Positions 24,151 through 61,183 of a stretch of DNA of 64,000 nt are shown piece by piece. Each line of letters opens with the position of its first letter. The stretch's first letter is position 1. Position numbers and translations under genes: made by a program. Location of the stretch: NCBI GenBank assembly GCA_051294375.1, contig CM119269.1, positions 20,941,665 through 21,005,664 of the forward strand. Direction: 5' to 3'. The stretch comes from Paraspadella gotoi. Taxonomy: Eukaryota; Chaetognatha. The notes under the pieces are model-generated. The model was not told the DNA's origin. It ran no database searches and saw only the letters and a list, made by a program, of their open reading frames with translations.

Positions 24151-24989
24151 CCAACCCACCCCACGATTCATCGGAAAAAGATTAACTTTGTCGGGAGAAC
24201 GTATTTTTTTCTCTCTCTCTCCACGCAGAGGCTAAAATCCCCCGATTCTCTGAGGTCAAGCTCACTTTGAGAATTCCTGCTCGTAGGAGTAAACAGATCC
24301 TCCACGTTTTTAGCGCCCAATTTTTTTTTGTGTGTGTGGGACGTGTGGTTCGTAAAGATTTACGGCCAAGCCTCCTTCGAGACAAACAGGTTACGTGCAC
24401 TTTTCACATAAAACTTCTGTCATACATAAAGCGAAAGTATAAAAAAAAGGCTGGCTCAGTCTATCACCGTCTAATTTCCTGAGGTTAGTCTCATGATAAC
24501 TTTTTCCGCACCTTTGAACGGTTTGTTTACTTCCTTACATCTTTACAGTTTACGGAGAATGACGGCGGCAAAAAATATCCGATCGGTAATCATTCTTTTC
24601 CCTTTAATTCTCAGACACTGAAGCACGAAGATTTTGAAAGTACTCAAAACGTTATTAAATTGACCTAATTGCTCACTGTACTTTTAATACTTGTATCTAC
24701 TATCTAGGTTAACTTAATATTAAAATGTTCGGGTAGGAAGTCATTCTCGTTCTGCGAAGCATTATACCAGAAAAAAAAAATAGAAGCCGAGTCATAAAAG
24801 TTGGGCGGACGAGTGGGAGAAATACGAGAAGCTTCGGCGTAGAATCCCCGACAATAAAGAAGACGATAATAACGACGACTGCAATGAGAAAAAACTACAT
24901 AATTACTTCCGGGAATTTTTTTTTAACCAGTAACATTAAGATCAACTGGTCGAACGACTGGTCGAATGCCTGACGAGCGACTGTGCTTA
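24151..24989. other. Intergenic DNA, nothing seen
   Basis: Overlapping ORFs on both strands near 24182-24482 have no recognisable motif. Confidence 0.4.
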
Positions 24990-25057
24990 ATGAAGATTGT
25001 AAGCCCCACCCTTTAAATTTTCCCAACTGCTCACCGGCCACGCCAATCTAGTATGAA
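24990..25057 (+). repeat. Stray single unit of the 70-bp repeat
   Basis: Shares attgtaagccccaccct, ttcccaactgctcacc and cacgccaatctagta with the array at 18471-18898, with about a quarter of positions changed. It shows that the unit is dispersed as well as tandem. Confidence 0.65.
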
Positions 25058-25196
25058 AAATTGCAAGATTACTTCTTTTACTAAATTAGACTTTAAAATT
25101 TTATATTAAATTTTAAAATAAATGTAAGAATTTAATAAATTTCACTATATATTAGATTTAATTATATTCTTTATATAGAGTTTTTTTTTTATAATG

Positions 25197-25262
25197 TAAT
25201 GGAGAGAGGGATGTTAGTGATGTCTTCTGGAAATAGAGGGAGCATCTATACAACACAAAGTT
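25197..25262 (+). repeat. Dispersed repeat family E, copy 1
   Basis: gggatgttagtgatgtcttc, tggaaatagaggga and acaacacaaagtt match the reverse complement of 46452-46525. Confidence 0.6.
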
Positions 25263-25459
25263 AAAAGCTACTATCTCCCCTTGTTTTCTAATTAGATATT
25301 AGACATCATTCTTGTTAAGAAGTCATTTATTGAATATTTCAAAATATCTAAAAGTCTGAACAGAAACGGAAAGGTTAAGACTACAAAGTAGAATTGTATG
25401 TTCTGATCGGGATACATAACAGTATATGATAATGACGATGATGATGATAATAATTGAAA

Positions 25460-25549
25460 TTATGAGAATGAACATAACATTTTGACAAAGTACATCAGAA
25501 AGAGGGAGATCGAGGCGACCACGAAGAAGACGACGACGACGAACGACAT
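25460..25549 (-). other. Short ORF with a hydrophobic segment
   Basis: A 29-codon minus-strand frame MSFVVVVFFVVASISLFLMY followed by FVKML could be one membrane helix. The Val run comes from a (GTC)n tract and no splice site is convincing. It may be a coding exon of an unknown protein, or chance translation of the repeat. Confidence 0.2.
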
Positions 25550-26067
25550 CGAAGACAACGGAAGACATTCGTCTTCTCATCAATGCTCACATTGTGATCG
25601 AGACGTGAGCCGATGTGCGGATAGGGGGCGGAGGTGAGGCGCGTCTCATGGGGATGAAACGAAAGAACGAAGATCGACATTGTGAGACGAAACGTCGCGC
25701 GTATTTTTCTCCCTTCACAAAGTTTTGGCAGATTTTCTCTCGCGAGGCGTCAGGAATTTTTCGTTGAGTTCCGGTGACGGAGAAATTCGGAGTTTATAGT
25801 TTGTTTGTTTTTTTTTAGTTCGTAAACGTAAATATCGTCGAGAACGAAAAATACAGAATTTAAAGTAATTTCATTTATATTTTACTTTATTGTAAGAGAT
25901 TCCTGATTGAAAACTTGATCGGTCCTGTTATCTTATTATCTTTCAAGAGAGATGGAAGACTTAACTCACTATATCCCGTTCAAAGTCAGGGGAAAGATAC
26001 TTGTTTTTTTAATGAATGGAAACTTTTGAGATTGGTTGTAATTGTACCATTTTCATAGCATTCACAC

Positions 26068-26071
<4 letters not shown>

Positions 26072-26117
<46 letters not shown>

Positions 26118-26318
26118 TTTCCCTCTCTCTATCTCTTTTCCTCTCTCTTTCTCTAAATCCCTCTCTCACTCTGTCTCCCTCTCCCTCTCACTCTGTTTCC
26201 CTCTTCCTCTCTCTCTCTCTCTTTCTCTCTATCAACCACCGACTGTTTGCATTGAGGGCTGAGGAAGTTTTTGCAGCGGAGCGAAGAAAGAGAGAGAGAG
26301 AGAGAGAGAGAGAAGAGC

Positions 26319-26366
<48 letters not shown>

Positions 26367-26480
26367 AAGGGTTTTAAGGGATGCAGAAGTTGAGAGTCGG
26401 ACCTGTGGAAAACAAGAGAGAGAGAGAGTGAGAGAGAGAGACAGAGAGAGAGCGAGAGAGACAGTGAGAGAGAGAGAGCC
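26072..26480. repeat. (CT)n tract facing a (GA)n tract
   Basis: CT-rich 26072-26232 and GA-rich 26285-26480 are separated by about 50 bp and complementary, giving a potential long hairpin. Confidence 0.9.
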
Positions 26481-26852
26481 AGATGGGTCAACGAGGTTGT
26501 GGGAAGGAAAAAAGAGTTTCAAACGCCTTCCTTTCGCTGACTTCTTCGCCTGATCCAAAACTGTCTTTATCGTTCTGAATTTACACATACCACAATTTTA
26601 TATGTATTTTTTTATGTTTTTCTAGTATGTAAATATCATAATCTATAGGCCTCGTCGCAATATAACGTTTGGACCTATTAAACTGTTCCTATTTTTGTCA
26701 TTTTTTATTTTGGTCTTTGCCCTTTGTCCTTTCACGTCAGGCCTGTAAATGTTTTTTTTTTTATAAAAATGAAAATAGAAATTACAAATCCCGTCTGTAG
26801 TGAACTTGGAGCGGCCCGATAAAAAAAATTCCAGCTACTTTTTCTCCAAATA

Positions 26853-26854
<2 letters not shown>

Positions 26855-26945
<91 letters not shown>

Positions 26946-27013
26946 CTATGCGCTCCTTTATAGCCTTTCGCCTCGTTTCCTGCCTTCCAAAAAACGACGG
27001 CCCCCTCCCTAAG

Positions 27014-27054
<41 letters not shown>

Positions 27055-27060
27055 CCTCTC
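26855..27060. repeat. (CT)n microsatellites
   Basis: Two CT tracts (26855-26942 and 27018-27060) separated by about 75 bp. Confidence 0.95.
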
Positions 27061-27119
27061 CCCTGCTCCTTTCTCCTTTCTCCTTCTTTCTTTCTGGAGA
27101 GCCCATTCAACAATTTTCT

Positions 27120-28300
27120 TCTTTACTACAAACGCGACGCGATCTCAATAACGGTTTTTTTTTTGCACCGAAACATTAACCACACAAAGAGAAAGTAAAA
27201 AAAAATAAAGATAAGGATAAAGATTAGGATCATCTACTCGTCATGCCCTTTGCTAAAAAAAGAACAGCAAGGACGTTTAGCTGTTAACGTTAAAACATAT
27301 TAAAACATTTTTGAGAGAAAGTACAGAAAATTACTGGTAACATTGTCATCGATCTTAGATTAGTTATAAGGCAGAGAAATACGAAATAGTGAACGAAGTT
27401 AGCAATTTGAATCTAGTACAAAAAATCATCGTGCAACAATTTTTTGCATTTCCATGTTTAAAAAAACAAACAATAATAATTGATACGTTTATTCCATCCG
27501 AAATCCAGCAAATGCTCGTGAGAAGCCACAAATTCCCAATAAAAAATCATGAAATGTCAATGTGAAGCCGTTGAAAAGTCTTGATGGGGCTGAAGGAAAA
27601 GGAGGCGGAAAAATCTCCTTGACTTTTAAGGAGCTTGACGACGCATAAAACTCTCGTAGGATCATAAATCAAAGAAAATAGCTTTTAGCTTTTTTTTTTC
27701 ATTTTCGCTTTTTTGCTTTTCGCATCTAGATTTTTTTCTCTTTCTTTTCTTAAAAAAAAAAAAAAAAATCTAGTCTCTGACTGAACCATTGCAATTAAGT
27801 AATTTTCTTATGCTTGAACTTCTTTCTCTTTATTATTCGACTATGCTATTAATCTATTTTATTTAATTTCCTTAAAATCATTTACGGTTTTTACTTCGCA
27901 TTTTTGAAAAAAATTAAAATACGTAAAATTATCCCAAACTTTCGTTGCCCAGTTTAAAAGCAGCCTTTAAGATTCGGTTACAAATATTAATTCAAAAACA
28001 AATATTTTAGTCAAAATTATCCATTATCCATTATTTTACCGCACTTTTTTGGTCATTTATTTTCTACTCTTATTACCAACAAGTAACCATGTTATGCTAC
28101 GAATTTTCACGCTTTCACTGCCGTTTTACTCTCACGGTTCACAAGGTACTACGATGTCCCGCTGATCCTTCCCATCATTCCCCCAACCTCCTCGTCCCAA
28201 ACGAAGTCGGACGAATCCTAGACTTTTCCTCCCAAAGTCGAGATGCAATTAGAGATGCCACTTCCATCTGAAATTCGAGCCGGCAGAAGTTGGCCGGCGC
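27120..28300. other. Intergenic DNA, nothing certain
   Basis: AT-rich with poly-A/T runs. A 60-codon ORF at 28089-28271 is unremarkable and unsupported. Confidence 0.4.
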
Positions 28301-28302
28301 CC

Positions 28303-28306
<4 letters not shown>

Positions 28307-28379
<73 letters not shown>
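28307..28379. repeat. (GA)n microsatellite
   Basis: GA tract with one AG slip near 28342. Confidence 0.95.
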
Positions 28380-28381
<2 letters not shown>

Positions 28382-28479
28382 GAAAGACGAGGATTGGTGG
28401 ATTCAGGTTGGAAGGTTTCGTTTATCATTAGTCAAAGCTCGAAGCTCATTGGTCGATCCATTTCATTCCATTTCGCTTT

Positions 28480-29294
<815 letters not shown>

Positions 29295-29502
29295 CACAAA
29301 GAGTCAATTTCGAAAAAAAAAACTTCATCTTCGGCGTCAAAATCCTCGAATTTTTGCGAATTTACTGTCGAGGTCCAAATTAAGTCGTTGGATTCTCGAA
29401 ATTTAATCCTTTTAATTTTTTTTTTTTTGAAATTTCTATTTTTTCTTTCGCTTCTCTCCGTGGGAATTTCGTCTTAGAGGAGAAATTACGACTACGATGC
29501 CA

Positions 29503-29534
<32 letters not shown>

Positions 29535-29801
29535 AATATCTAAATTGTCTTCTAAAATGTTTTGATTTGAAATTAAGCTCCATCTGCGACGTAACGATAT
29601 GAAGATTACATACAACATAAAATAAAGCAATCCCGAAATACTTTTGCCCGTCGGGAAACCATCAATGCGTCGAAAAAGTGATTGCCTTCAAAAGACATGT
29701 CATCGTTGCGCGAACCGCAAATGACATCGAAGTACCCACCTAAAATTCGAAGGAAGGATCGGCCTTTGGCAATACTGAAGCAGGATGAACAAACCAAGAC
29801 G

Positions 29802-54229
<24,428 letters not shown>

Positions 54230-54234
54230 CGTTT

Positions 54235-54240
54235 AATAAA
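54235..54240 (+). terminator. AATAAA poly(A) signal candidate
   Basis: AATAAA six bases after the stop codon of the proposed last SUEL exon. The motif is frequent in AT-rich DNA, so it is weak evidence by itself. Confidence 0.35.
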
Positions 54241-54827
54241 CGAATACAATGACAAGCAGAAAGGAAGATGACAACTTACATAAATAATAATTGATAATTT
54301 ATTTAACTATTTAATACAAAATTAGAAAAACTAATATTGTTCAAGGTTGATTATTCAGAAAATAATGATAATATATGATTTACACACCCCATTAGAGAAA
54401 AACTTGGGAAGAACCTTCCCAGCAGTCAAAGAGACAAGTTCCATATAAAACTATCCTTTGGTTAGACTTTTTGACATTTTTGACGAACTGGAGAAAAAGT
54501 TAAGTTACGAATTCTTTATTTAAGATTTTAAGAATACAGATTTTTTTCCTTCTTCAAAATCAAAAAGTAACTTTGCCTTCGCTCTCCTAGTCCCTGATAC
54601 CCTGAGTAAAAAAAAGAACATTATCCATTAAACAGTCACTATTATTTAACGACCTCTTAATGTAAACGCATTAGTGAGTGGCGATTTTTGGTTCGGTTTC
54701 ATATCTGGGTATCACTGAAGAGTACTCAACATCTCACCAAGTCGCCATCTTGGAAAGTAGAGAGATAGGGAAGAAGAATCCGAGTGAGTGGGCGAAGGAA
54801 AGAGTGGAAATGTCTAACAGGAGAGGT

Positions 54828-54828
<1 letters not shown>
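54241..54828. other. AT-rich intergenic DNA
   Basis: No gene or repeat supported. Confidence 0.45.
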
Positions 54829-54886
<58 letters not shown>

Positions 54887-55056
54887 AAAAAAGAAAGAAA
54901 GAAAGAAAGAAAAAACAAGGAGAGAAAGAAAGAAAGAAAGAAAGAAATATCTTTAGGACGATATTTATGGGAATGACCCTCGAAACTCAGATGATCATCT
55001 CTCGGCCCATTTTCTCTTTCCGCTCAAGAAATCGAGGAAATACCCTTTTCCCGACA

Positions 55057-55120
<64 letters not shown>

Positions 55121-55122
55121 CT
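54829..55122. repeat. (GAAA)n and (CT)n microsatellites
   Basis: GAAA array at 54829-54950 and CT array at 55058-55122. Confidence 0.95.
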
Positions 55123-55274
55123 TTCCAAGATTTCTTTTCCGCATTTTTTTCCCAGATTTCTCAATGTTTCTCTCATATTGTTATCGTCGTCGAGTTATCA
55201 TTGTAAAAAGATCATTTTCCTGATTTGTAGAATTTCCAAGGTTTAATTAGTAAGATGTGGATAAGGCGCTACGT

Positions 55275-55485
55275 GGGCTGAAGATGACTGTCCGTAACTT
55301 CTATAACCCCCTCTAGCAGCCATGGAACGGGTCCCTGGGCTTGGAACCAGGCTTGAGGGTTTGCCGTGCCCCCAAAGCGGCTTACGGCCGTCCTCACGCT
55401 TCCCGCAGGGTAGGTACCGGGTTGGGATTGAACCCGGTACCTAGAGGTCATGAGCTGATGGCTTTACTCAATGAGCCACCGGGTC
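55275..55485 (-). mobile_element. tRNA-derived SINE, family B
   Basis: On the minus strand it begins gacccggtggctcattgagt (A box tggctcattgag, plus 55467-55478) and has a consensus B box ggttcaatccc (plus 55424-55434), then a tRNA-unrelated body of about 140 bp. The T-arm region forms an 11-bp perfect stem (ggtaccgggtt / aacccggtacc, 7-nt loop, 55413-55441). The head is too irregular for a functional tRNA. A partial second copy lies at 56038-56105. Confidence 0.7.
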
Positions 55486-55950
55486 ACAACTGAAAGTGTC
55501 ATGATTCTAGGCGGGGTGAACCTAGGCAATGCCCGACTAGATAAAATCAGAGGCCGTCTCCCTGTCTGTACTACTACATTCATTTTTAAATTTTAATAAA
55601 AAATGTTAAATCTAATATAGTAAAACAAGTAATCTTGAAATTTTTCTTAAGTGTATACTCTATTAATATCCCATTTCTCTGCGCTGATTCTCGCATTGAT
55701 TTTCCCATTACTTAGGGGGAAAAATCAAATAGAACAGGCGTATATTTTTGAATTTTTTGAATATCACACATGTACAAAATATGACAAACTTTTGCTATGT
55801 ATCATTTAAAAATAATGCAATATTAAAAACGTAAGGGATAGACCAAGAGTCAAACAGAAGACAAAAGTTTTGAACAATGTTTTCCTCCTTTTTTGCACGA
55901 TTTATATAGAAATATTGAAAAATGATAAATAATTCTAAAATTGAACAATG
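55424..55950 (+). repeat. Direct duplication, copy 1
   Basis: Starts inside the SINE (gggattgaaccc) and ends at attctaaaattgaacaat. It is repeated at 56038-56574 with small indels. Confidence 0.88.
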
Positions 55951-56037
55951 GGGGTTGGAGGGGAGGCTGTTGGAAAAGGGAATTGCGGGGGGTGGAGGAG
56001 GCTGTTGAAAAGGGAATTCGGTCGGGGGGTTGGGGGG
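55950..56037 (-). repeat. Fragment of the 33-bp G-rich satellite
   Basis: About two and a half units (ggctgttgaaaagggaattc, gggggtggaggagg) of the satellite at 61590-64000, in the opposite orientation, exactly at the junction of the two duplicate copies. Confidence 0.85.
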
Positions 56038-56574
56038 ATTGAACCGGTAACCGTAGAGGTCATGAGGCTGATGGCTTTACTCAATGAGCCACCGGGCTAC
56101 AACTGAAAGTGTCATGATTCTAAGCGCGGGGTGAACCTAGGCAATGCCCGACTAGATAAAATCAGAGGCCGTCTCCCTGTCTGTACTCCTACACATTCAT
56201 CCTTTTGAAATTTTAATAAAAATGTTAAATCTAATATAGTAAAACAAGTAATCTTGAAATTTTTCTTAAGTATACTCTATTAATATCCATTTCTCTGCGC
56301 TGATTCTCTCGCATTGATTTTCGCATTACTTAGGGGGAAACAATCAAATAGAACAGGCGTAATATTTTTGAATTTTTTGAATATCACACATGTACAAAAT
56401 ATGACAACTTTTGCCTATGTATCATTTAAATAATGCAATATTAAAACCGGTAAGGATAGACCAAGAGTACAGAAGACAAAAGTTTGAAACAATGTTTTCT
56501 CTCCTTTTTTGCCGATTTATATAGAAAATATTGAAAAATGATAAATAATTCTAAAATTGAACAATTTTCTACTA
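56038..56574 (+). repeat. Direct duplication, copy 2
   Basis: Same sequence as 55424-55950, including the truncated SINE head. Confidence 0.88.
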
Positions 56575-57029
56575 TGAATAAAGACAGAGTGTTCATGTAA
56601 TGTTCACTCTTATGTACAATGTTACAATGTTAATGTACACTTAACAAAAAAGGAGGCTGTCTTACGTAGCAAAGAGCTGAACGTTTTCCGTTTTCCTTCA
56701 GTTTGGAAATATGAATGAAAAACCTTTTTTTGTTTTCCTTCTCATGATTAAAAAGACTCAACCGCTTTGTTAAAGCCTTTATGGGTAAGAAAAGTAGGTT
56801 TTTGTTGTTTTTCGTTTGTTTTTTGTTTTGTTTTGTTTTGTTTTTAAAGTGGGAAACGAAATTTAGGTGAAAGAGGGAGGATCAAAAAAATAGGTGGGTG
56901 GGAAATATTAGGAAAGTCGACGCGTGAAAGTGAAAGGATGCTCGTATTCGATTTCCCTGAGAGAGAAGAATAAGAGGAGGCAGGAACGAGAAAAGGAAGG
57001 TACGGAGAGGAGAAATGAAAATGGAGAAA
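56575..57029. other. AT-rich intergenic DNA
   Basis: Contains a ttttgttttg run near 56820-56845. No gene seen. Confidence 0.5.
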
Positions 57030-57765
57030 GTGGAGGAACGAGAAACCGTGAGGAACGAGAAAAAGGGAGAAAACGAAAAAAGGGGAAGAACGAGAAAAGG
57101 GAGGAACGAAAAAAGGCGAGAAACTAAAAAGGGAGGAACGAAAAAGGGAAACGAAGGGAAAGGAACGAAAAAGGGCAGCAAACTAAAAAGGGAGGAACGA
57201 AAAAGCGGAGGAAGGAGAAAGGGAGGAACGAAAAGGGAGGAAGGAGAAAAGGGAGGAACAAGAAAAGGGAGGAACAAAAAAAGGGAGAAAACGAAAATGG
57301 GAGGAGCAAAAAAAGGGAGGAAGGAGAAAAGGGAGGAACAAGAAAAGGGAGGAACGAAAAAAGGGAGGAATGAAAAAAGAAGAAGAACAAAAAAATGGAG
57401 GAATGAGAAAGGGAGGAATGAAAAAGGGAAGAACGAAAAAAGGGAAGAACGAGAAAAAGGGAAGGAACGAAAAAAGGTAGAAACTAAAAAGGGAGGGAAC
57501 GAAAAAGGGAGGAAGGAGAAAAGGGAGGAACAAGAAAAGGGAGGAACGAAAAAAGGGAGAAATAAAAATGGGAGGAATGAAAAAGGGAGGAAGAAGAAAA
57601 GGGAGGAAGAAGAAAAGGGAGGAACGNNNNNNNNNNNNNNNNNNNNNNNNNAAAAAAGGGAGGAACGAAAAAAGGGAGGAATGAAAAAAGGGAAGAACGA
57701 AAAAAGGGAGGAACGAGAAAAGGGAGGAAGGAGAAAAGGGAAGAACGAGAAAAGGGAGGATGGTG
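57030..57765 (+). repeat. Purine minisatellite (gggaggaacgaaaaa)
   Basis: Forty or so units of 15-18 bp, all purine except a C, with a 25-N gap at 57627-57651. The long ORFs on both strands (Lys/Arg/Gly/Glu or Phe/Leu/Pro/Ser) are translations of the repeat. Confidence 0.93.
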
Positions 57766-58137
57766 AAAAAGAAAAGAATGGGAGAAAGTCATCGAACCTT
57801 GACCGGAGGAATGAGGACAATGAAAATCGTGAGGGAAGAGAAATATGTGAAGAGGAAAAAATGAAAGAAGCAAATGACCGAGAGAAGGAAAAGAGATATA
57901 AGTGAGAAAAAAATTCAAACCTAAAAGAAGAAAATCAAACGAATTACGTCAAAAGTCAAAGAAGTGCGATAAAAGAGAAAAACGTCAAGATGTCAAATAT
58001 GTTTGACGTCTTGACGATAACAAAAAAATTTTGGGGAAGTTTATTTTATATCAAACTTTTATAGACAAACTACAGTAAAATGAAAGTAAAAAAAGGGAAA
58101 AAAAGAGAAAATATATACTTAATATTTTTTTACAACA

Positions 58138-58231
<94 letters not shown>

Positions 58232-58721
58232 TAAAATTATTATCCGTAAAAGCCTTAAAACTTTTCCCAAATTTAGAGACGACAATCGACAAACGACCAA
58301 CGACAAAACTGTCGATGAAAAAGCCTCAAGAAAATCGAGAGTCACGAAAGGAAGATTCGATTTCCGTGACGCTTAAGTCTTAAGTCTCATGAAAAAAAAA
58401 CAAAAGTCAAATGAAAAGAAAGTCAAATGAAAAAACAAAAACATAAAAGTCAAATGAAAAAAACAACAAAAATCAAATTGAAAAAAACAACAACCAAGAA
58501 TCGATTGGGAATTTCTCGACAGGAAGATGAGTGGGAGGAAGAAAAGAAAAAAATAGGAAAAAATTATGAGGGAAAAATGGAAGGAGGGAAAAAGAAAAAA
58601 GGAAAAAAAAGGAAGGGAAGAAAGAAAAGAAAAGAAAAGAGGAAATTCTTGAAAGAAAAAAAGGAAAGTGAAACGATTTTGTATCGACGTCGACTTCAAC
58701 AGTCGTTTTCATCGCTCCATT
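57766..58721. repeat. A-rich DNA with (ATT)n
   Basis: (ATT)n of about 30 units at 58138-58229, then aaaaaacaaaagtcaaatga-type repeats at 58390-58480 and A/G-rich DNA. No gene supported. Confidence 0.7.
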
Positions 58722-58774
58722 GCTCTCTCTCTCTCTCTCTCTCTTTCCTCTTCTCTCTCTCTCTCTCTCTCTCT
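58722..58774. repeat. (CT)n microsatellite
   Basis: CT tract with one break. Confidence 0.95.
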
Positions 58775-58894
58775 CGTTCTAAACATTTTTTAACTTTCTC
58801 CTGGGAATAGAAAAACATCTATTGTTAAAAAAAAGCGGGACGACCATAACAAAAACAAGCACAACAACAATTTCACACAATCTCGGTGAGATTA

Positions 58895-59038
58895 ATGATC
58901 TTAATGACGCGGATGACGAGCAAAGACGGCGAAGCCGCCGGGCAGAAAGAAGACGAGGATGACGACGTCAATGACGACGACGACGACAACGAGGACGACG
59001 ACAACCGTGGGCCCGTTCCCTGCTTCCGGAGAGGCTAA
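58895..59038 (+). other. Short acidic ORF, readable on both strands
   Basis: Plus strand, 47 codons: MTSKDGEAAGQKEDEDDD ... NRGPVPCFRRG-stop. On the minus strand the same DNA reads as a Val-rich hydrophobic stretch followed by VILVFFLPGGFAVFAR. Either strand could be an exon, acidic tail or membrane helix; no splice site decides it. Confidence 0.2.
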
Positions 59039-59227
59039 ACCAGGCGATCAAACAAATATAAAGAAATGTCGAGATTAAGAAAGACGCAAGGATGACTAAT
59101 TTGACTATGATTGTGGTTTTGTGCTAAATCCGATCATCATTTATCATGGAGACGACCCACAACGATGACAACAACGATGAAGACAACATCAACGACGACG
59201 AAGATAAATATCTTTCCTTTGATCCTC

Positions 59228-59251
59228 TTTCTCTCTCTCTTTCTCTCTCTC

Positions 59252-59312
<61 letters not shown>

Positions 59313-59333
59313 CCTCTCCTCCTCTCTCTCTCT
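59228..59333. repeat. (CT)n microsatellite
   Basis: CT-rich with ccctctcc interruptions. Confidence 0.95.
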
Positions 59334-59544
59334 CCCGTTAAAGTCGTTTTGCATTTTTATGTCTTTTTTCTGCGACAAAGTTTACACTCTCTTACTCTCT
59401 GATCTTCGCTCCTTCTCGTCTCTCGCTCCACAACTTTTTTACACCACCAACCCAGTTGACCTCAATCCCCCCACACTTCTCTAAGTCTAACTCACCTTCC
59501 GTTTTTTTATTCTTTTTTTTTGGGTTCTTTAATCTTTTCTTCCT

Positions 59545-59955
59545 CCCTCTCCTCCAGTCACTTTCCTCCTTTCCTTTTCTTTCCTTTCCTCCCTCTCCTC
59601 CAGTCACTTTCCTCCTTTTCATTTTTTTTCTTCTTCCCTTCTCCTCAGTTCCACTTTCCTCCTCCCTTCTTTCCCTTTCTCCTCTCCTCTGTCACTTTCC
59701 TCCTTTCCTTTCTTTCCTTTCCTCCCTCACCTCCTGTCACTTTCCTCCTTTGCCTTTCTATCCTTTCCCTCCTCCATCCACTTCACTTTCCTCCTTCTTC
59801 CTTTCATTTCTCCTCTCTCCTCCAATATTTCCTCTTCTCTCTTCCTCTCCTTCCTCCCTCTCCTTCAGTCACTTTCCTCCTTCTCTTCCTTTCCTTTCCT
59901 CCCTCACCTCCACTCACTTTCCTCCTTCCCTTATTTTTCTTTTCTTCTCTCTTCC
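59545..59955 (+). repeat. Pyrimidine minisatellite, about 46-bp unit
   Basis: About eight units each contain cagtcactttcctccttt followed by cctttcctccctc, with indels. The long Ser/Pro/Phe ORFs through it are compositional. Confidence 0.8.
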
Positions 59956-60148
59956 CCTTCCCCCTCTTTTCCCCTCCTATTTCGACGCGGCTAACTACAA
60001 AATTGTTTTTTCGTGGTTTTCAGTTGACAGAAAAAAAACACAAATACAAAACAAAAAAAAACAGTAAAAAAGGAGAAAATCGTTAAAATTCGACTCTGCG
60101 TTTTGTAAAAGCAGCAGTAAAAACGAAGGAAGGAACCAGTGGCATTCG

Positions 60149-60240
60149 GCGCGAAATGCGAGCGCCTTTTTAGTTGCGCCGCGAGTACTCGCGGAGCAAC
60201 TCTATAAGTCACTTTTCGGTCGATCGGTTCGTCAGTCGGT
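60149..60240 (+). promoter_or_regulatory. Candidate core promoter with palindrome
   Basis: In order: an E2F-type site gcgcgaaa (60149-60156), a 28-nt near-perfect palindrome (gttgcgccgcgagt / actcgcggagcaac, 60173-60200), a TATA-like ctataag (60202-60208), and tcagtc (60232-60237), an arthropod-type initiator whose A is 31 bases from the first T of the TATA. No downstream gene was identified, so function is inference. Confidence 0.35.
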
Positions 60241-61075
60241 CTGTCTGTCTGTCGGTCTGACCCACTTACATTAAAAACGCTCATATAGTTGCATAGTTGC
60301 ATATAGTTGGTTGTTCATTTGTTAAGAAAGGAAAAAACCTCAAATCTAAGGGACCTCTAGCGCTGCCTTCAGGAAATAAAAGACAAAATACAAAAGACAA
60401 AATTCCGATGCAGTGCTTGTCATAAATACACGGACTAAGAAAATTATGATAGTCATGTAGTCATGGCATATCACATCGTAATGTAATGTCATGTCACATG
60501 TCATGTCAAGAAACACACGTGATAAGGCAGTCACTGCGGCGCAACACATTTGAATTTATTATTATTATCTTTATAAAAAAATAGATAGCTAAGCGAAAAA
60601 AAATGTTCTAGTTACCATTTACGTATAGAAAATCGATATTGCAGCTCAGGCGACGAAGAAAAACCTAACGAAATGTAAAAAAAAGCTCGAATAATTAAAA
60701 AAAAGTAATTAAAACTTTTAAAAAAGTAATCAACTTAATTAAATGTAAAAAGATAATCGGAGAAAAAAATTTTACTGTCTTTTCTCTAGAAGAAGAAAAT
60801 CAAGACAGGAGAAAGAAAATGAAAAAGATTAAAATTAATCGATAATTAATTTAATTTAACGCGAGAAAACATCCTTCTTCGCTCGGCTTTGCTAAGTTTG
60901 CTTCGTCGGGAGAGCTTATCAGCTCGAAATAAAAAGTCGTAATGAAATGACAACCTGAGAACAAAAAGCGGCGATGATGCCTTTTTGTTTTATTACGACA
61001 AATTAATGGAACAAGGAGAAAAAAAGAGAAAGGAAATAAAAAAAAAGGAAATAAAAAAAAGGCAAGTCAACGACA
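60241..61075. other. AT-rich DNA, no gene seen
   Basis: Nothing supported beyond a (TCTG)n run at 60239-60258 and poly-A runs. Confidence 0.45.

Positions 61076-61183
<108 letters not shown>

Noticed and set aside
55410-55490. Functional tRNA gene
   Set aside because: A and B boxes fit, but no full cloverleaf can be drawn and the sequence continues into a SINE body.
57015-57905. 296-codon plus ORF and 312-codon minus ORF
   Set aside because: Both are translations of a purine minisatellite with an N gap inside; no non-repetitive core.
59456-60086. Two ORFs of about 190-200 codons rich in Ser, Phe and Pro
   Set aside because: Two overlapping frames are open at once because of pyrimidine repeats without stops.
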